Source of the DNA: Micractinium sp. NFX-FRZ
Taxonomy: Eukaryota > Chlorophyta > Trebouxiophyceae > Chlorellales > Chlorellaceae
Reading direction: 5' to 3'
Length of the DNA: 64,000 nucleotides
Assembly (NCBI GenBank): GCA_029339195.1
Contig: JAPTJF010000170.1
Coordinates: 1-64,000 of the forward strand
The notes under the pieces were generated by a model. The model did no database searches. It saw only the letters and a list, made by a program, of their open reading frames with translations, and had not been told where the DNA came from. Positions 11,801 to 22,364 of the stretch are shown here, piece by piece. Each line of letters begins with the position of its first letter. Within the stretch, counting starts at the first letter, position 1. The position numbers were made by a program, and so were the translations under genes.

Positions 11801-13419
11801 GGTGGGGGCGGTGCGTGGTGCGTCGTTGTGCTGCATGCGAGCGGTGGTGCTGCAAGCAATTCGATGCTACGGTGGTACAGACGGGGACTCGAGTATCGCA
11901 GGGGAGTCGAGCAGCCACCCTGCCTATAAATAGCCCCGCCTGGCCTGATCCACCCCAGGCCTTTGTCACCTCATGGCTCCTCTGTGCTGCAGAGCCAGCA
12001 TCGACGCTTGGTGTTTGCAGTGTGATTCCCGAAATACAAGTGTGACACAACCCCCCCTTGACCAGACGAGCTGCCTCCCTGGATGCAACCATGACAGACC
12101 CCTCTCCCATCGTCGCAGCGAGCCAGCCAAGCCAAGCCTTCTCCCCACGGCCCACCCTGCACCCGACCTCGCTCACCATCCACAGGGCAATGCGCTCAAA
12201 GTGGGAGCAGTAGCCGTCACACCAGCGTCCGTACTCAACCCTGTTGGTGTTGAAGTTGAAGCGCAAGGAGCGGGGGGACAGGGTGCTGTACTGCCCGCAC
12301 GCTGTGCAGCCCCACTTCGAGCTCTGCGGATCCAATGCTGCAAGAAGAGGGAGGCGAAGGACATGACGATTCAAAGGCGTGGGATGATGATGCCAGCAGG
12401 GCACTTGCCAAGCGGCGCCGTTCCCGTATCAGAACAAAATACTAAGGGCCAGGACAAGAGGGCGGGAGGGTTGAAGGTGAGGGCTGGGCTCCCGTAAGAG
12501 CCAGCCCCAAGCGGGCCCAGCATGAGGGCCACATGGGCCCACCGGGGCCCACTGCTTGCATGCTGGGCAGGCCGCCACTCACAGCAGCTGGTGCACTGCA
12601 GCGTCTCCCTCACACACTGTGCACCGGGGCTCAGGCTGCACGGGAAGGGAAGAGGCCGGGGCAGGGCGTGGGGGGCTGCAGTGCGGCTGCTGGCAAAAGG
12701 CCCGCCTGCCCTTCTACGGTACAGCATTCCAGGCGTGTGCTATGGGAAGCAGAACAGCTGCCCCTGAATGCTAAAGTTGCAGTTCTGGCTCTGCTGATCA
12801 TCCAGTGGCGGCCGAAGAGGGATGTGGGCGGATGGCATTCGGCAAAGCCTCTGCAGTCGGTGGGGCTGACCCACCCGCGTGTGGTGAGGCGTGGCGGCGG
12901 GCTGGCCGCTGCCGACGGCACCGCTCCTGCAGGCAAGTGGGTTGCGGTGAGTGGCAAGCTTGGCAATGCGTTCAGCTGGCTGTGGCGCTGCTCCTGTGGC
13001 TTGAGGCAACGAGGCACCCGCGCATCCGCTTGGCTACTCCCAGAGCTAGCTAGCATGCAGTTCTGCAGGCGGGCTGCACCAAGTACAGTACTCTGGCCGG
13101 AGAAGTCCGGGATACGGCCTGTCATACACCGGCGGTCGGAGGAGCGCAGGGGCGCTCGAGAGCGCAACAAAGCGCATGCAAAACTGCGGCGGTCGGCCAC
13201 AGGGGCCGCGGTCGCTTCTCGCGAAAAGCGTCCTGGACGGAGAAGCGCCCGCGGCCTCCGCAAAGCCCCATGCGAGCATGCTGCTACTCCAAGGGCTGTG
13301 AATTTGGACCACAGGTGGGCCGGGCGGCCCAGCGGCGGCGACTTGCCTGCGCAAAGCGGCGCCAGCAGGACGGCCAGTGCCGCAAGGCCTCCCAAGAGCA
13401 GTGCCAGCGGGCAACGCAT
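8858..13419 (-). CDS. Secreted Cys-rich protein, tandem paralogue 2 (unrecognised family)
   Basis: Ten exons: 13347-13419, 12875-12926, 12583-12635, 12177-12337, 11617-11766, 11071-11267, 10636-10704, 10168-10396, 9544-9813 and 8858-9199. They sum to 1596 nt in one frame, 531 aa. A signal peptide (MRCPLALLLGGLAALAVLLA...) is followed by a short Ala/Pro linker, then a Cys-rich half (QCTSC, GCTACG, CQKCSGAAGCGSC, CTSCGAC, CRRCEGC, GCSKC) and a Cys-poor C-terminal half with AFPGGGV and NGT/NRT sites. Exon boundaries and phases match paralogue 1, including a GC donor in intron 1 at the same place (GCGCAG/GCAAGT). Blocks such as DPVKGCTA, HPLVPSAS and PDSYGQFKYG pair with DKVKGCTA, HPLVPSAS and PDSYAQLKYN in the other copy. 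Overall divergence points to an old duplication. Function unknown; it lies beside two secreted-protease genes. Confidence 0.85.
10396..10515 (+). repeat. (GGCA)n-rich tract
   Basis: Several GGCAGGCAGGCAGG runs separated by short unique sequence, in an intron of Cys-rich paralogue 2. Confidence 0.75.
10786..10866 (+). repeat. CAGCA-type short tandem repeat
   Basis: Repeated CAGCACAGCACAG units in an intron of Cys-rich paralogue 2. Confidence 0.85.
11585..11640 (-). repeat. Duplicate of exon 5 end plus donor (Cys-rich paralogue 2)
   Basis: On the minus strand GGGGCCTGCCAG/GTCAGC is followed 27 bp on by GAGGGCCTGCCAG/GTCAGC. The exon end and its splice donor are tandemly duplicated. Confidence 0.8.
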
Positions 13420-13797
13420 GATTGGTTTGGTGGGTTTGCAGGGATGGGTTGAACAGTGCTGGGTTATGCGAGCAGCCGGCGGGCCATCTGCTGCGCATGC
13501 TCGGGGAGCTGCTGCTGAAGGGCGGTCACCCACGCTCGCCACTCGCTCTCCTTTTCAGCCAGCCCACTTGCCACCACCGAACAACATATCATGTGGGTTC
13601 GGTGGCACCTCACCGGGGCCCTGGGACGGGATTCCCCACCCCTTTGCACCAGCGGGCGAGGTGAGGGGTGAGGGCTGTGCAACCTTTACCATAAGCAGCC
13701 GCCCCCACTCCCCCACCCAGTCTCGTTTCCCTGGAGCTTCAAACATGTTTGCACAACCATCAGACGAGTTGGATGATCAAACGCAGCGCAAAGGTGT
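13420..13797. other. Promoter region of Cys-rich paralogue 2
   Basis: This 378-bp gap separates the ATG of the Cys-rich gene from the stop codon of the upstream protease gene, so it must hold the protease 3' UTR and the Cys-rich gene promoter. No clear TATA box or poly(A) signal was identified. Confidence 0.4.
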
Positions 13798-15091
13798 CTA
13801 CCACGCCGCACGTGCAGCCGGCTTCCATCTACAGCCCAGCTGCGTGCTGCCGGAGGCGCCCGTGGCCACCGCCGCTCGGCCACCGCCAGGCCGCCTCGGC
13901 GGCGGCGGCGGCGGCGGCGGGGACTGCTGCGTGCGCCGCTGCTGAGCCTGCAGCTGGAGCACTCGCTGCCGTATCCATGCGCTGACGTGGACGACGCTTG
14001 TGTACACGCCCGGCGCGCCTGCGTATGCGCACCCATAGCCCCAGCTGACAATTCCGAACTGCGGCGGCGGGGAAAGGGGAGGGGGCAGGGCGGCACTGCT
14101 GTCAGCATCCACAGCGTGATCGGGCTTTGCAGGGCACGGCTGCCTTGCCCCTGTTGGCGCCTCGCCTCTCTTTGGACCTCCTTACTTGCCCCCACCTGCC
14201 AAAAGGATTTTGGGGTGTGACCGTAAGTCCTGGGCTCACTGTCCCTGGCGCCTGGCCCCTCCCATGGCCCCTGCCCCACGCTTCTGCACGCCCCCAGCGC
14301 CCACCTGGCGGTCCATCGTGGCATTGGCGCCCTTGGCAAACAGCGCGCCCCCGCTGTCCCCCTGGCACGTGTCGCGCTGGTACTGCGGCGAGCCTGCAAG
14401 CAGCAGGGGGCGGGAGGGGGGCAACGCTCCAACCGGTTGATCAGGGGGGAGCGATGAGAAGGGTGGCCACCGACAGGCAGTGCCTTTCGTGCTGGGCACG
14501 CTGGGCACGCTGGGCAGAGGGGTTGGTGGCAGATTGCGGCGGCCCATGCTTGCTCTGCGGTACGAGGTGTACTGCCTTCAGCGCCGGTTCAAAGCATGTG
14601 CCCCGGATCGAAACAGTTTCTCTGTGCGCTGTGTGTGCCATGCACGGCTGGCGCCCTCAGACAGAGAGGGGCTGTGCACATGGGCAATACACATGCATGT
14701 GGGGAAACCCCTTGCGGACAACGTGTCCTCCGCAGCCCTTCCTGTCCATGACGTGTGGGGCGGCAGCCAGTCAGTCGCATGTGCATGCATGCGGGGCGGC
14801 AGCAGGCGCTGCAGACCTGCACATATCATGCTGCTGTCCACAAAGCTCGCCCCTATCCAGTCGGTGCATTCCACGTAATCCAACGTGACCTGGAAGAAAG
14901 AAAGGTGAGGTGCAGGGCGGGCCAAGTTGGCGGGTAGAGCGAGAGCGTCAAGGGAGCACAGCCGTGCTTGGGCACGCCATGCGCCACGGCGGGGGGCCGG
15001 GCCAGCAGCCCCCGGGTGCTATGAGTAGAAGCGTGCGCAGCGTACACATGTCTACTAGCCAAGCTCCGCAGTTCACTTCCTCAAGATAAAT

Positions 15092-15135
<44 letters not shown>

Positions 15136-17102
15136 GGCCTCCAGACCTCCCTGCCGCTGCTGCCGCTACTGCCACTTCTCCACCTCACCCCTTTTTGCTG
15201 CCGCTGCCGCTGCCAGCGGTGCCTGACACTCTTCTGACTCATCAGCCCAGCGTTGCACCACCCCTCGCCTGCCAAGCTTTGTGCACACTGCCCCACAACC
15301 CCTGCCCGCCCCAGGCCTGCACACTCCTCCCCCACAGCCCCTCCCCTGTCCCAGGCCTGCATGCACCTCCCCCACAACCGCCTCACCTCCATCAGGTGGC
15401 TGGGGAGGGGTCCCCCTTCGACCAGGGCACCCCAGCCGATGGCACGCAGCCGCGCCCCAGGGGCCAGCAGATACTCAGCCTTGGCTGCACCAGCAGGGGA
15501 GGTGGCACGCCAATCAGGGGTTGGCAGCGGAGGGATGCCAACTTTCACTACGCATGCAGGGGGCGTGACTTGCCCGGCTGGCTGCCAACTGAGCTGGCCG
15601 CTGCCGCCAGCAAGCGTGAGCCCAAGCCGAGCTGCACGCCACGCCCCACGGCAGTGCCACAGCAACCGTTTTGCCTGCCTGCCTCTGCCTTGAGATGGCA
15701 CGCACAGAGGCTGCCCCCACACCCCGCCCACACAGCCAACAGCTGTGCAGCCTTACACAAGAAAACCTGTGGACGGCACTTACCGGGCGGCAGCCGGATG
15801 GGCGTGTGTGCGGATGGTGCATCTAGCAGCAGCAGCGCCACATCATTTGAGTTGGTGTCGGCATTGTAAGCCTCATGCACGCAGACGCGCGTGACTTGCC
15901 GCTGCTCGTAGGCACCGCCCTCCCGCTCCCATCCGCCCAGCCGCACCTGCATTGCGGAGGCGGGCACGGGCGGCAGGCGCGGCAGGCATGGGCGCTGGGC
16001 AGGGCGGTACAGCGGGACGATCACATTGCGCACACTGCCATGGCTTTGTGCACAAGCTTCCACCTTCTTTGCCCCTGTTGCTGCACCCGGCTGAGTGCAC
16101 AGAGGTCTGTGTGCAAGGGATATGCTGGGATGTTCAGCGGAGTGCTGGTGCTACGCACCAAGGGAAACGCCCGCTCATCCTTTTCCCAGGACCCGTTCAG
16201 GCCAATCACGCACTGCATGCGCACAAAATGAGGGGCCAGCAGGGCCCAGCTGTTTACAGGGAGGTTGTGGGGCCAGATTGTGAGTGCGACACCTGCAGGA
16301 TCAATCTGGCCAGCCTGCACGCCGACACAGCAGGGGCTGTACAGTCACCAAGGCAGTACAGATGTACCCTCCGCCAGCACGCCAGCTGGCACCACACTCA
16401 CGTGAGCCGCTGTCATTACTGTGGGTGGCACCAAGCAGACGACAGAGGTGGTGGGCAGGCAGGCGGCGGGCACAGGGGGGAGGAGGGTGTGAGTTACGGC
16501 TTGCTAGCACACAGGTCACGAGCACAGGCAGGGCAGAGGGCACAGCGCCGCAGGCGGCACCGCAAGCACGTCTGCAGGTGAAGACGAAGGGTATATCGGG
16601 CGCGGTGCAGGGCGTGCCTACCTATTTGCGGCGCAATCAGTGTGCCGCCTGCAAAAAAGGGGCGGGCAGGGACGGCCGGCAAACATGGTTCTGAGCCGAG
16701 GGAAACACTTGCGGCGCTCGCCACCCACACGGGCCTCTATGGCGGCAACCCGGCACTCAGCACAGATGGCAGCCAGCTAGCCATGCTTCTAGCACCATCC
16801 AGGTGAACGATAACAGGCGGCAGGCGAGGCACCCGTTCACTGCACGATGAGTGGGGACAGGTGAGGCGACGCACCACAAAAGTGCCTGAAAGGCGGGGTA
16901 GCTGTGCTGTTGTTCACCCGCAGGGAGGCCGCCCAAGGGTACCTGCACAGTTCGCAAAGCAGATGCACTTGGAAGGAAGACCAGGGCGGTACAGCGGGGC
17001 GCAGCACGCCGGGGCCCAAGGCAGCTTCCCACCAGCATCCTCCCGTCACGGCGGGCGCGGTCACCTGCCCTTGGCGGCTGGAAAGCCGCCCACGACAGCC
17101 GT
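13798..17102 (-). CDS. Trypsin-like serine protease (S1A), copy 1
   Basis: Ten exons cover the mature enzyme: 17065-17102, 16875-16942, 16622-16648, 16402-16418, 16159-16212, 15784-15946, 15387-15484, 14817-14889, 14305-14393 and 13798-14058. The mature N-terminus is TAVVGGFP, matching the IVGG of chymotrypsin-family enzymes. The triad is complete: His in MTAAHC, Asp in SNDVALLLLDAP, Ser in DTCQGDSGGA. Asp six residues before the Ser predicts cleavage after Arg/Lys. The last exon has IVSWGYGC and PGVYTS, then adds a basic, Gln- and Pro-rich tail with eight prolines. The catalytic His sits on a 17-nt microexon. Secretion is inferred from the family; the first exon with signal peptide lies upstream of 17102 and I could not place it. 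The intron after 15387 holds a minisatellite and a 42-nt homopolymer. Confidence 0.85.
15093..15134 (+). repeat. 42-nt poly(A) run
   Basis: An uninterrupted run of 42 A in GC-rich sequence, lying in an intron of protease copy 1 (poly-T on the coding strand). It may be a retroposon tail. Confidence 0.9.
15280..15386 (-). repeat. Intron minisatellite in protease copy 1
   Basis: Units containing GGTTGTGGGGGAGG and GCAGGCCTGGGACAGGGG repeat about three times directly after the donor at 15386. Confidence 0.75.
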
Positions 17103-18157
17103 CTGCACGCCGCCAGCAAGCTCCCTCCTGTGGCAGGCGCGTGATGGCGTGCACAGAGATGACGTTAGATGATGTTACTGCATGTTGCTCTAAAGGATAG
17201 AGCTGGCAGCAGACCTAGCTGGGCTGACACCAGCTGCCCAAGGCAGGCGTCTGCCTCTGGTCAAATGCCTGCCCATCCCCGGACGCCAACGGTATCAAGC
17301 CAGCTGCCGGGCCCACCTGCTCGCCTTGCCGACGGCTGCCTGGCCCGATGCCAGCACCAGCAGCGCCAGAAACGTATGGTGCAGGAGTCTGCATGTGGCG
17401 CAAGAAAGGCTAGCCGTCGACGTGGGGTCAGGGCAGCGGCGGCGGCGGCTGCCGACCCCTCGAACACCGTGGCCTCACGGCAGCCCCGCTCGCTGGCAAC
17501 AATTGCCCCAGATAACAGCATCAAGTGCCCGGCGTGGTGCGAAGGGCTGCAATTTGAGGCGAGCAAGACTGGGCTGGGAAGGGAAGCTGCCGGCGTCGCC
17601 AAGCGCAGCGGTTTGCAGGCAACATCCTCACCCCAGAGCCATGATGGGGTGGTTCGTGCACGTTGCGTGTCCGCCACCCACGGGCCCAAGGCCCTCGACT
17701 CCTAGTGCCTGCACAACCCGCGGCCCGCCCCGGCGAGCTCAGGCGGCTCCTGGTGCAAGCTCGTTGGATCGAAAAGCGTTGCAGAGGGTTCGATGAGAGC
17801 GTAGCAGCATGCCGCACCCCCGTGCATGCAGGAGATCTGTGGCAGCACCTCTTGGACCGCTGGCGGTGGCCACTGCGCAGCAGGGCACGCAGGGGTTCTG
17901 CAGGGCAGCTGATCGATGCTGCCCTAACAATGCTCAAGGTTTGTCCTCTTGATTGCAAAGCAAGTGACACCGCAGCGTGCACACTCTTGCAGCTTACAGC
18001 TAGCCAGTCAACAAGTCACGACGCAGGGCGGGAGGCTGCCTGCCGCTCAGCGCTGGCAGCATCCGCTGCCTGGCAGCAGGGAAGAATTATGGGGGTGACC
18101 CAGCGAATTCACTTCAGCAATTTTGGGGGGGGCCTGCGCCCGCCCCCAACCCCCACG
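17103..18157. other. Unresolved 5' end of protease copy 1 and intergenic
   Basis: This should contain the first exon(s) of the protease ending at 13798. A minus-strand hydrophobic stretch near 17300-17360 (FLALLVLASGQAAV) resembles a signal peptide, but its frame has no upstream ATG and its splice phase does not fit the next exon. Nothing else could be supported. Confidence 0.35.
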
Positions 18158-21100
18158 CTACCGCAACGGTATTGTAGCATAGGCTGCTGCTGCTGGCCTC
18201 GCCGGCCGTTTGCCTGGCGGCGGCCGCGTCGGCCGCGCCGCCGCTGCGTCGTACAGGCGAGCTCTCCGCATCAGCTCCCGCACCCCCTGGTTGATGAAGC
18301 TGCGCAGGGAGGGCACGGATGTGTACACTCCTGCAGGCAGGGGAGACGCCAGCAGTGACTTTCATCAGCAAAATGACCTCCAGAGCAAGATTACTTCCAC
18401 AGCAACATATTTTCCACAGCCATCCCGACACCCTGGGATGGGCACAGCGCCTGCCAAAGAGGCTGGGCCAGAGCATGGCAGAGCGGGGCGGGTGGCGGGG
18501 CGGCGCCCTGCGCCCGCACCTGGCGTCTTCCCACACCGCGTCCCCCAAGAGACGATGCCTATCTGCAGCCATGCGGGGCGAGATAATGGGGGCTGGCGGT
18601 TGGGTGGGCGGTACTGCTTGCGCCCACTGCCTCCAGGCCAGTTGCAGGGCATGCATCAGATGCCAGCACAACACTCGGGTCATGACACACACGTATGTGC
18701 ATACGTGCCAATGCCAGCAACTGGCAGCAGCCACAGCACGTGCCTGCAGGTCCCTCTGGGCTACGGGGCCCCTCAGTAGGAGCGGCCCTCCAGAGTCTGC
18801 AGGGCAGGGACCAGAGGTGGCAGCACATTCGAGTCACGCACTCTGCACTGAGCATCCCTCCAATCAACCCCTCCAGTCCTGCACAGATCCAAACACTCTC
18901 TCACTCTGCAGAGTCCCCAGGCTAAGCAACACGAGGCGCGCTCCTGCAAGAGCCCCTCACCCCCACCTCCTCCACCCTTCCTCCACCCTACCACGACGCT
19001 GCCCGCCCCGCCCACCCACCGCCAGAGCAGCTGTCCCGCCGCCTTGCCGGGCTGCCGGCGCAGATCATGCTGTTGTAACGCTTCACTGGCGAAAGCTCCT
19101 TCTCACAAAACTCTCGGGGTATGTAGTCTAGCACCGCCTGAGCCAACATGTGCCAAACAACGAGGGAAGGGAAGCGGGGCAGGACAGGGAGGTGTGGCTC
19201 GACGAGTGCAGACGAGCAAGCAGGCGGGCAGGCGAGCGTAAAAACGACCAGGGCAGCGCAGGCACCGCCCCGCAGCAGGCCTGAGATGGTCCCCTCATGC
19301 TCCACACTGCCATCACCCCCAGCGCCGCAGCAGAGCAAAAGGCTCGTTCTTGCCAATTTCGGAAGCAGGGTGCTACTGTACCCACACAAGGCGTCACAGT
19401 CACCCCACCTCTTGAAGGTATCTGGGCAGCGTCCCGTTTGGGAAGCCCGTCCGTCCCCACCCCAGGACGCTCACTGGGCTGCCCTTGGTCGGCAGGGGGT
19501 CGGGCTTGCCGCCTGCAGGCAGCCGCGGAGCAAGCAGAGCACGTGAGCCGGGCGGAGGATGAGGTTGGTAACTGCTGGCAGGCTGGCGGGATGGACGGCG
19601 GCAGGCAGCGGCGCCGCAGCACGTTGCAGCAGCATCCCAGTGCTGCAGCCTGTCCCATGCCCCCTGCCTGCGCCCCGCTCCCCCTGCAAAATCCCACTTG
19701 CCCCCTTCGCCCTGCAACAGCCCGCAACATCCCCACCTGCCCCCTTCCCCCCTGCAACAGCCCACATGCCCCCGTCCCGCCCCCGCAAGAGCTCACTTGG
19801 TGCCAGCCTGACTGGGGGTTTTGTGGACGGCCGGTCCAGCAGCAGCAGCGCCAGGTCGAAGCCCTGTGTGTGGGGGTTGTAGCCTGTGTGTGCAACCATG
19901 TCGATGACGCGGTGCGAATCGTACTGGCCCCGGTTGTACTCCCAAGCCCCCAGCCGCACCTGCCAGCGTGAGGAGTCGTGGCAGGGTGCTGTGTTCAGAC
20001 ACGGCACGCGGCAGGCCCTGTGCAAGCAAGCTGCCCCTGCAATTGCACGGCATGCGTGGGCGGGCGGTGCACCTCCCGACGGCAGTGCACATGTGGCGGC
20101 GCCTCGTCACATGCCGGCTGCTCCTACCCGTGGCTTGCGCACGGTTTCGTCCGCCCAGCCCCAGTTTTTGGAGTCCCAGAAGCAGTGGGCCGCGCTTAGC
20201 AGGATGCGGGGGGCAATGAGGGTCGCGCCGCAGAAGTGGGCTGTGCCAGGGGGCAGGGTGGAGGTGGCGGGAGGCAAGGGCAGGGACGTGTCAGATGATG
20301 AGCGGCAGGGCACACAGCGGCTAGCAACTCACACACGCACATGCACACGCCAAGCAAGTATGAAGTGGGCGGCAGCGGCGGCCAGGTGTCCTCACTCTGG
20401 CTGGGGGTGTTGCGCCGCAGCTGCGCCATGTAAGGGAACCTGCAGCCGGCAGGGAGGCGGCTTGTTGAGGGCTCAGGTTGCAAAATGGTGTCCGAAGTTG
20501 GTTGCTTTTTCAGGCAACTTTACAGTTGGGCTGACCAAACTTGACACCTGGCAGGCCAAGCCCTCTGACTGACCCATGCGCCTGTTTTCTGGCCCCCATA
20601 AGTGCCATGTCGTGTACTTCGCTTGCTCTGCAGAGCGATACGAGGCACAATCTTGCAGGCACTTGCCTGTTGCGTGGTGTCCTGAATCCGCCCACGACCG
20701 CGGCCTCCGCTCCAGCTTCACTCGCTTCTGACAACTCCAGCCTGCAAAGAGGGGGCAGTGGGTCCCGGTGATTGGTTGAAAGTATAAAGCAAGTTGCTGA
20801 TGTGCATTTCAAGCAGCTACACAGAGACTTGGGCACGTGTGTGTGTGGTGTACAACACTTGCACACCCAAGCGACACGCCGCCGCGCGCTGTGACGCACC
20901 TGCTCCCAGCGCCCAGTGCCGCTGCCTCAGCGGCCGCTGCTGCTGCTGCTGCTGCTGCAGTCGCGACGGCAAACAGCAGCACCATGGTCTGCCCAGTGGC
21001 AGGATGCCTGCCGTAAGTCCTGCAACGTTGGGGCAAGCGTGCGCAAAGGAACACACTTGTGCAGGCCTCGCCAGTGCCCTGCGACATGCGCATGCCGCCA

Positions 21101-21299
21101 CTGCCGCCAAGCCTTGCCAGGACCACGGCAGTGCGGCTGGCCTGCTGCCTCCGGGGTGTCGGAATATGCCGCGTGGCCCATACTGATGCGAGGCGCAGCA
21201 GTGCCAGGAGGAGCAGTGCCAAGCCGCGGGCAGTCGCCGGCCAGGACAGAGGCCAAGCGCGCACAGGGCAGTAATTGCGAGGCTACATGCGCACCTCAT
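18158..21299 (-). CDS. Trypsin-like serine protease (S1A), copy 2
   Basis: Exons covering the catalytic domain: 20667-20741, 20396-20439, 20128-20240, 19797-19959, 19409-19512, 19020-19137, 18744-18796, 18520-18562 and 18158-18330. All junctions keep phase. Motifs: VVGGFRTP (mature N-terminus), FPYMAQLRR, LLSAAHC (His), GFDLALLLLDRP (Asp), DSCSGDSGGP (Ser, split by an intron after the first Gly), IGIVSWG and PGVYTS. Asp in DSC predicts trypsin-type specificity. Several exons match protease copy 1 in length (both have a 163-nt Asp exon), so the two are duplicates. Introns after 20667 and 18744 use GC donors. The basic tail ends in an Ala/Pro-rich stretch. The first exon probably starts at the ATG at 21297-21299, which opens a short signal-like peptide (MRCACSLAITALCALGL), but its link to the next exon is unresolved. 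Confidence 0.83.
19670..19796 (-). repeat. Intron minisatellite in protease copy 2
   Basis: Units like GGGCTGTTGCAGGGGG and AAGGGGGCAGGTGGG repeat about three times beside the donor at 19796. Each carries an acceptor-like TTGCAGG. Confidence 0.7.
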
Positions 21300-22364
21300 G
21301 TCTAGCTGCTATTGGAGAAGGTAGAGAGACCCCGCGTCACTGCTGCACAACCCTCAGGTGCCCTGCGGTGGGACCGACGGTGGCCCTGCGCCCTGAGCTC
21401 GCTCAGCGCTGCATAGTGACCCCGTGACATCAAGTCACCGGCGAGACGCCAGCCAGAGGGGTACTGGGTGCGCTGCTGATCTGGCCAGCGCCGCCTGGCA
21501 TGGCAGCTGTGCAGGCCGCGGTATCTGGGCCTGAACTCTTGTGGTGCCTTGCCCTCTTTACCTGGACTCATTACTCCCTGGGCTGCGCTCATTTCTTGCC
21601 GTAGATGGACCAAATGGAACTCCTGGCATGCTCCGCTCATCCGTACGCTCCAACCACTGACGCCAACGAAGACACGGCAGCGGCAGCGGCGGCAGCGGCG
21701 GAGGCGGCAGCAGCGGCGAGTTTGTGCCTGCCACCGCTGCACAGCACTTTCGTACATGTTGGCACATTCCAGTTGTTGTCTGCAGTTACACACAGTGGCC
21801 AGCCAGCAGTGTCAACCAGCACCTGTGCATGCCACCAGTGCACCCGCACTTCAGCCCGCGCGGGTGGTGGCTTGCCCAGGCAGGCGGGCACGGCGCAGCT
21901 TGAGTGAGTTCGTGTGCATCACCGAAACTCTAGCTCGCAGAGCCAGTCAGGCACATTGTGAACAGCTTACATTTAAGGTGAGGCAGAGGAGCCTGGATAA
22001 GGGTTGCCCACAATTGGTGGGGTAACAGCAGGGTAACAGCCGACGATGTACCGCCCGTCCCGCCAGCCATGGGGCCCCTGACTTTCACGCGTGTGAGCTC
22101 GCTGCGGCGATCCTGAAATTCTCAGCCTATGGAACCTGGCTGCCGGATGCCAAGGAGGGCCCCCGACCTGGGCCGCCAAGCTCGCCGCTTCACCGGTCTG
22201 CAGCCGGGCGCTTTGCCCCGCCAGTAAGCCTGTAAGCTGTGATTGTGGCAATTGCAAGAGCATGGACCTGATCTAAGGTCGCTGCCGCCGCTTCTCGGCC
22301 ACACCCGCTCCCACCGCTAAGCCTTCCGCCACCCGCCCACCCGCCGCACCAACGCGCAGGAGTC
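21300..22364. other. Divergent intergenic region
   Basis: About 1.1 kb between the minus-strand protease and the plus-strand ankyrin gene, so it should hold both promoters. A minus-strand open frame at 21302-21793 (163 codons) is basic and unlike any family I know; it could be an upstream exon or chance. Confidence 0.4.

Noticed and set aside
12533..13945. Long open plus-strand frame of about 470 codons
   Set aside because: Antisense to introns and exons of Cys-rich paralogue 2 and the protease tail; no recognisable domain and a composition typical of GC-rich shadows.
17295..17370. Hydrophobic minus-strand stretch as signal peptide of protease copy 1
   Set aside because: No in-frame ATG and the following GC donor gives the wrong phase for the TAVVGG exon.
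21202..21264. Strongly hydrophobic minus-strand peptide (GLALLLLALLRLASVWA) as signal peptide of protease copy 2
   Set aside because: Its frame begins after a TAG and has only GTG, no ATG. The overlapping ATG frame at 21299 was preferred, though a base error could make the hydrophobic one real.
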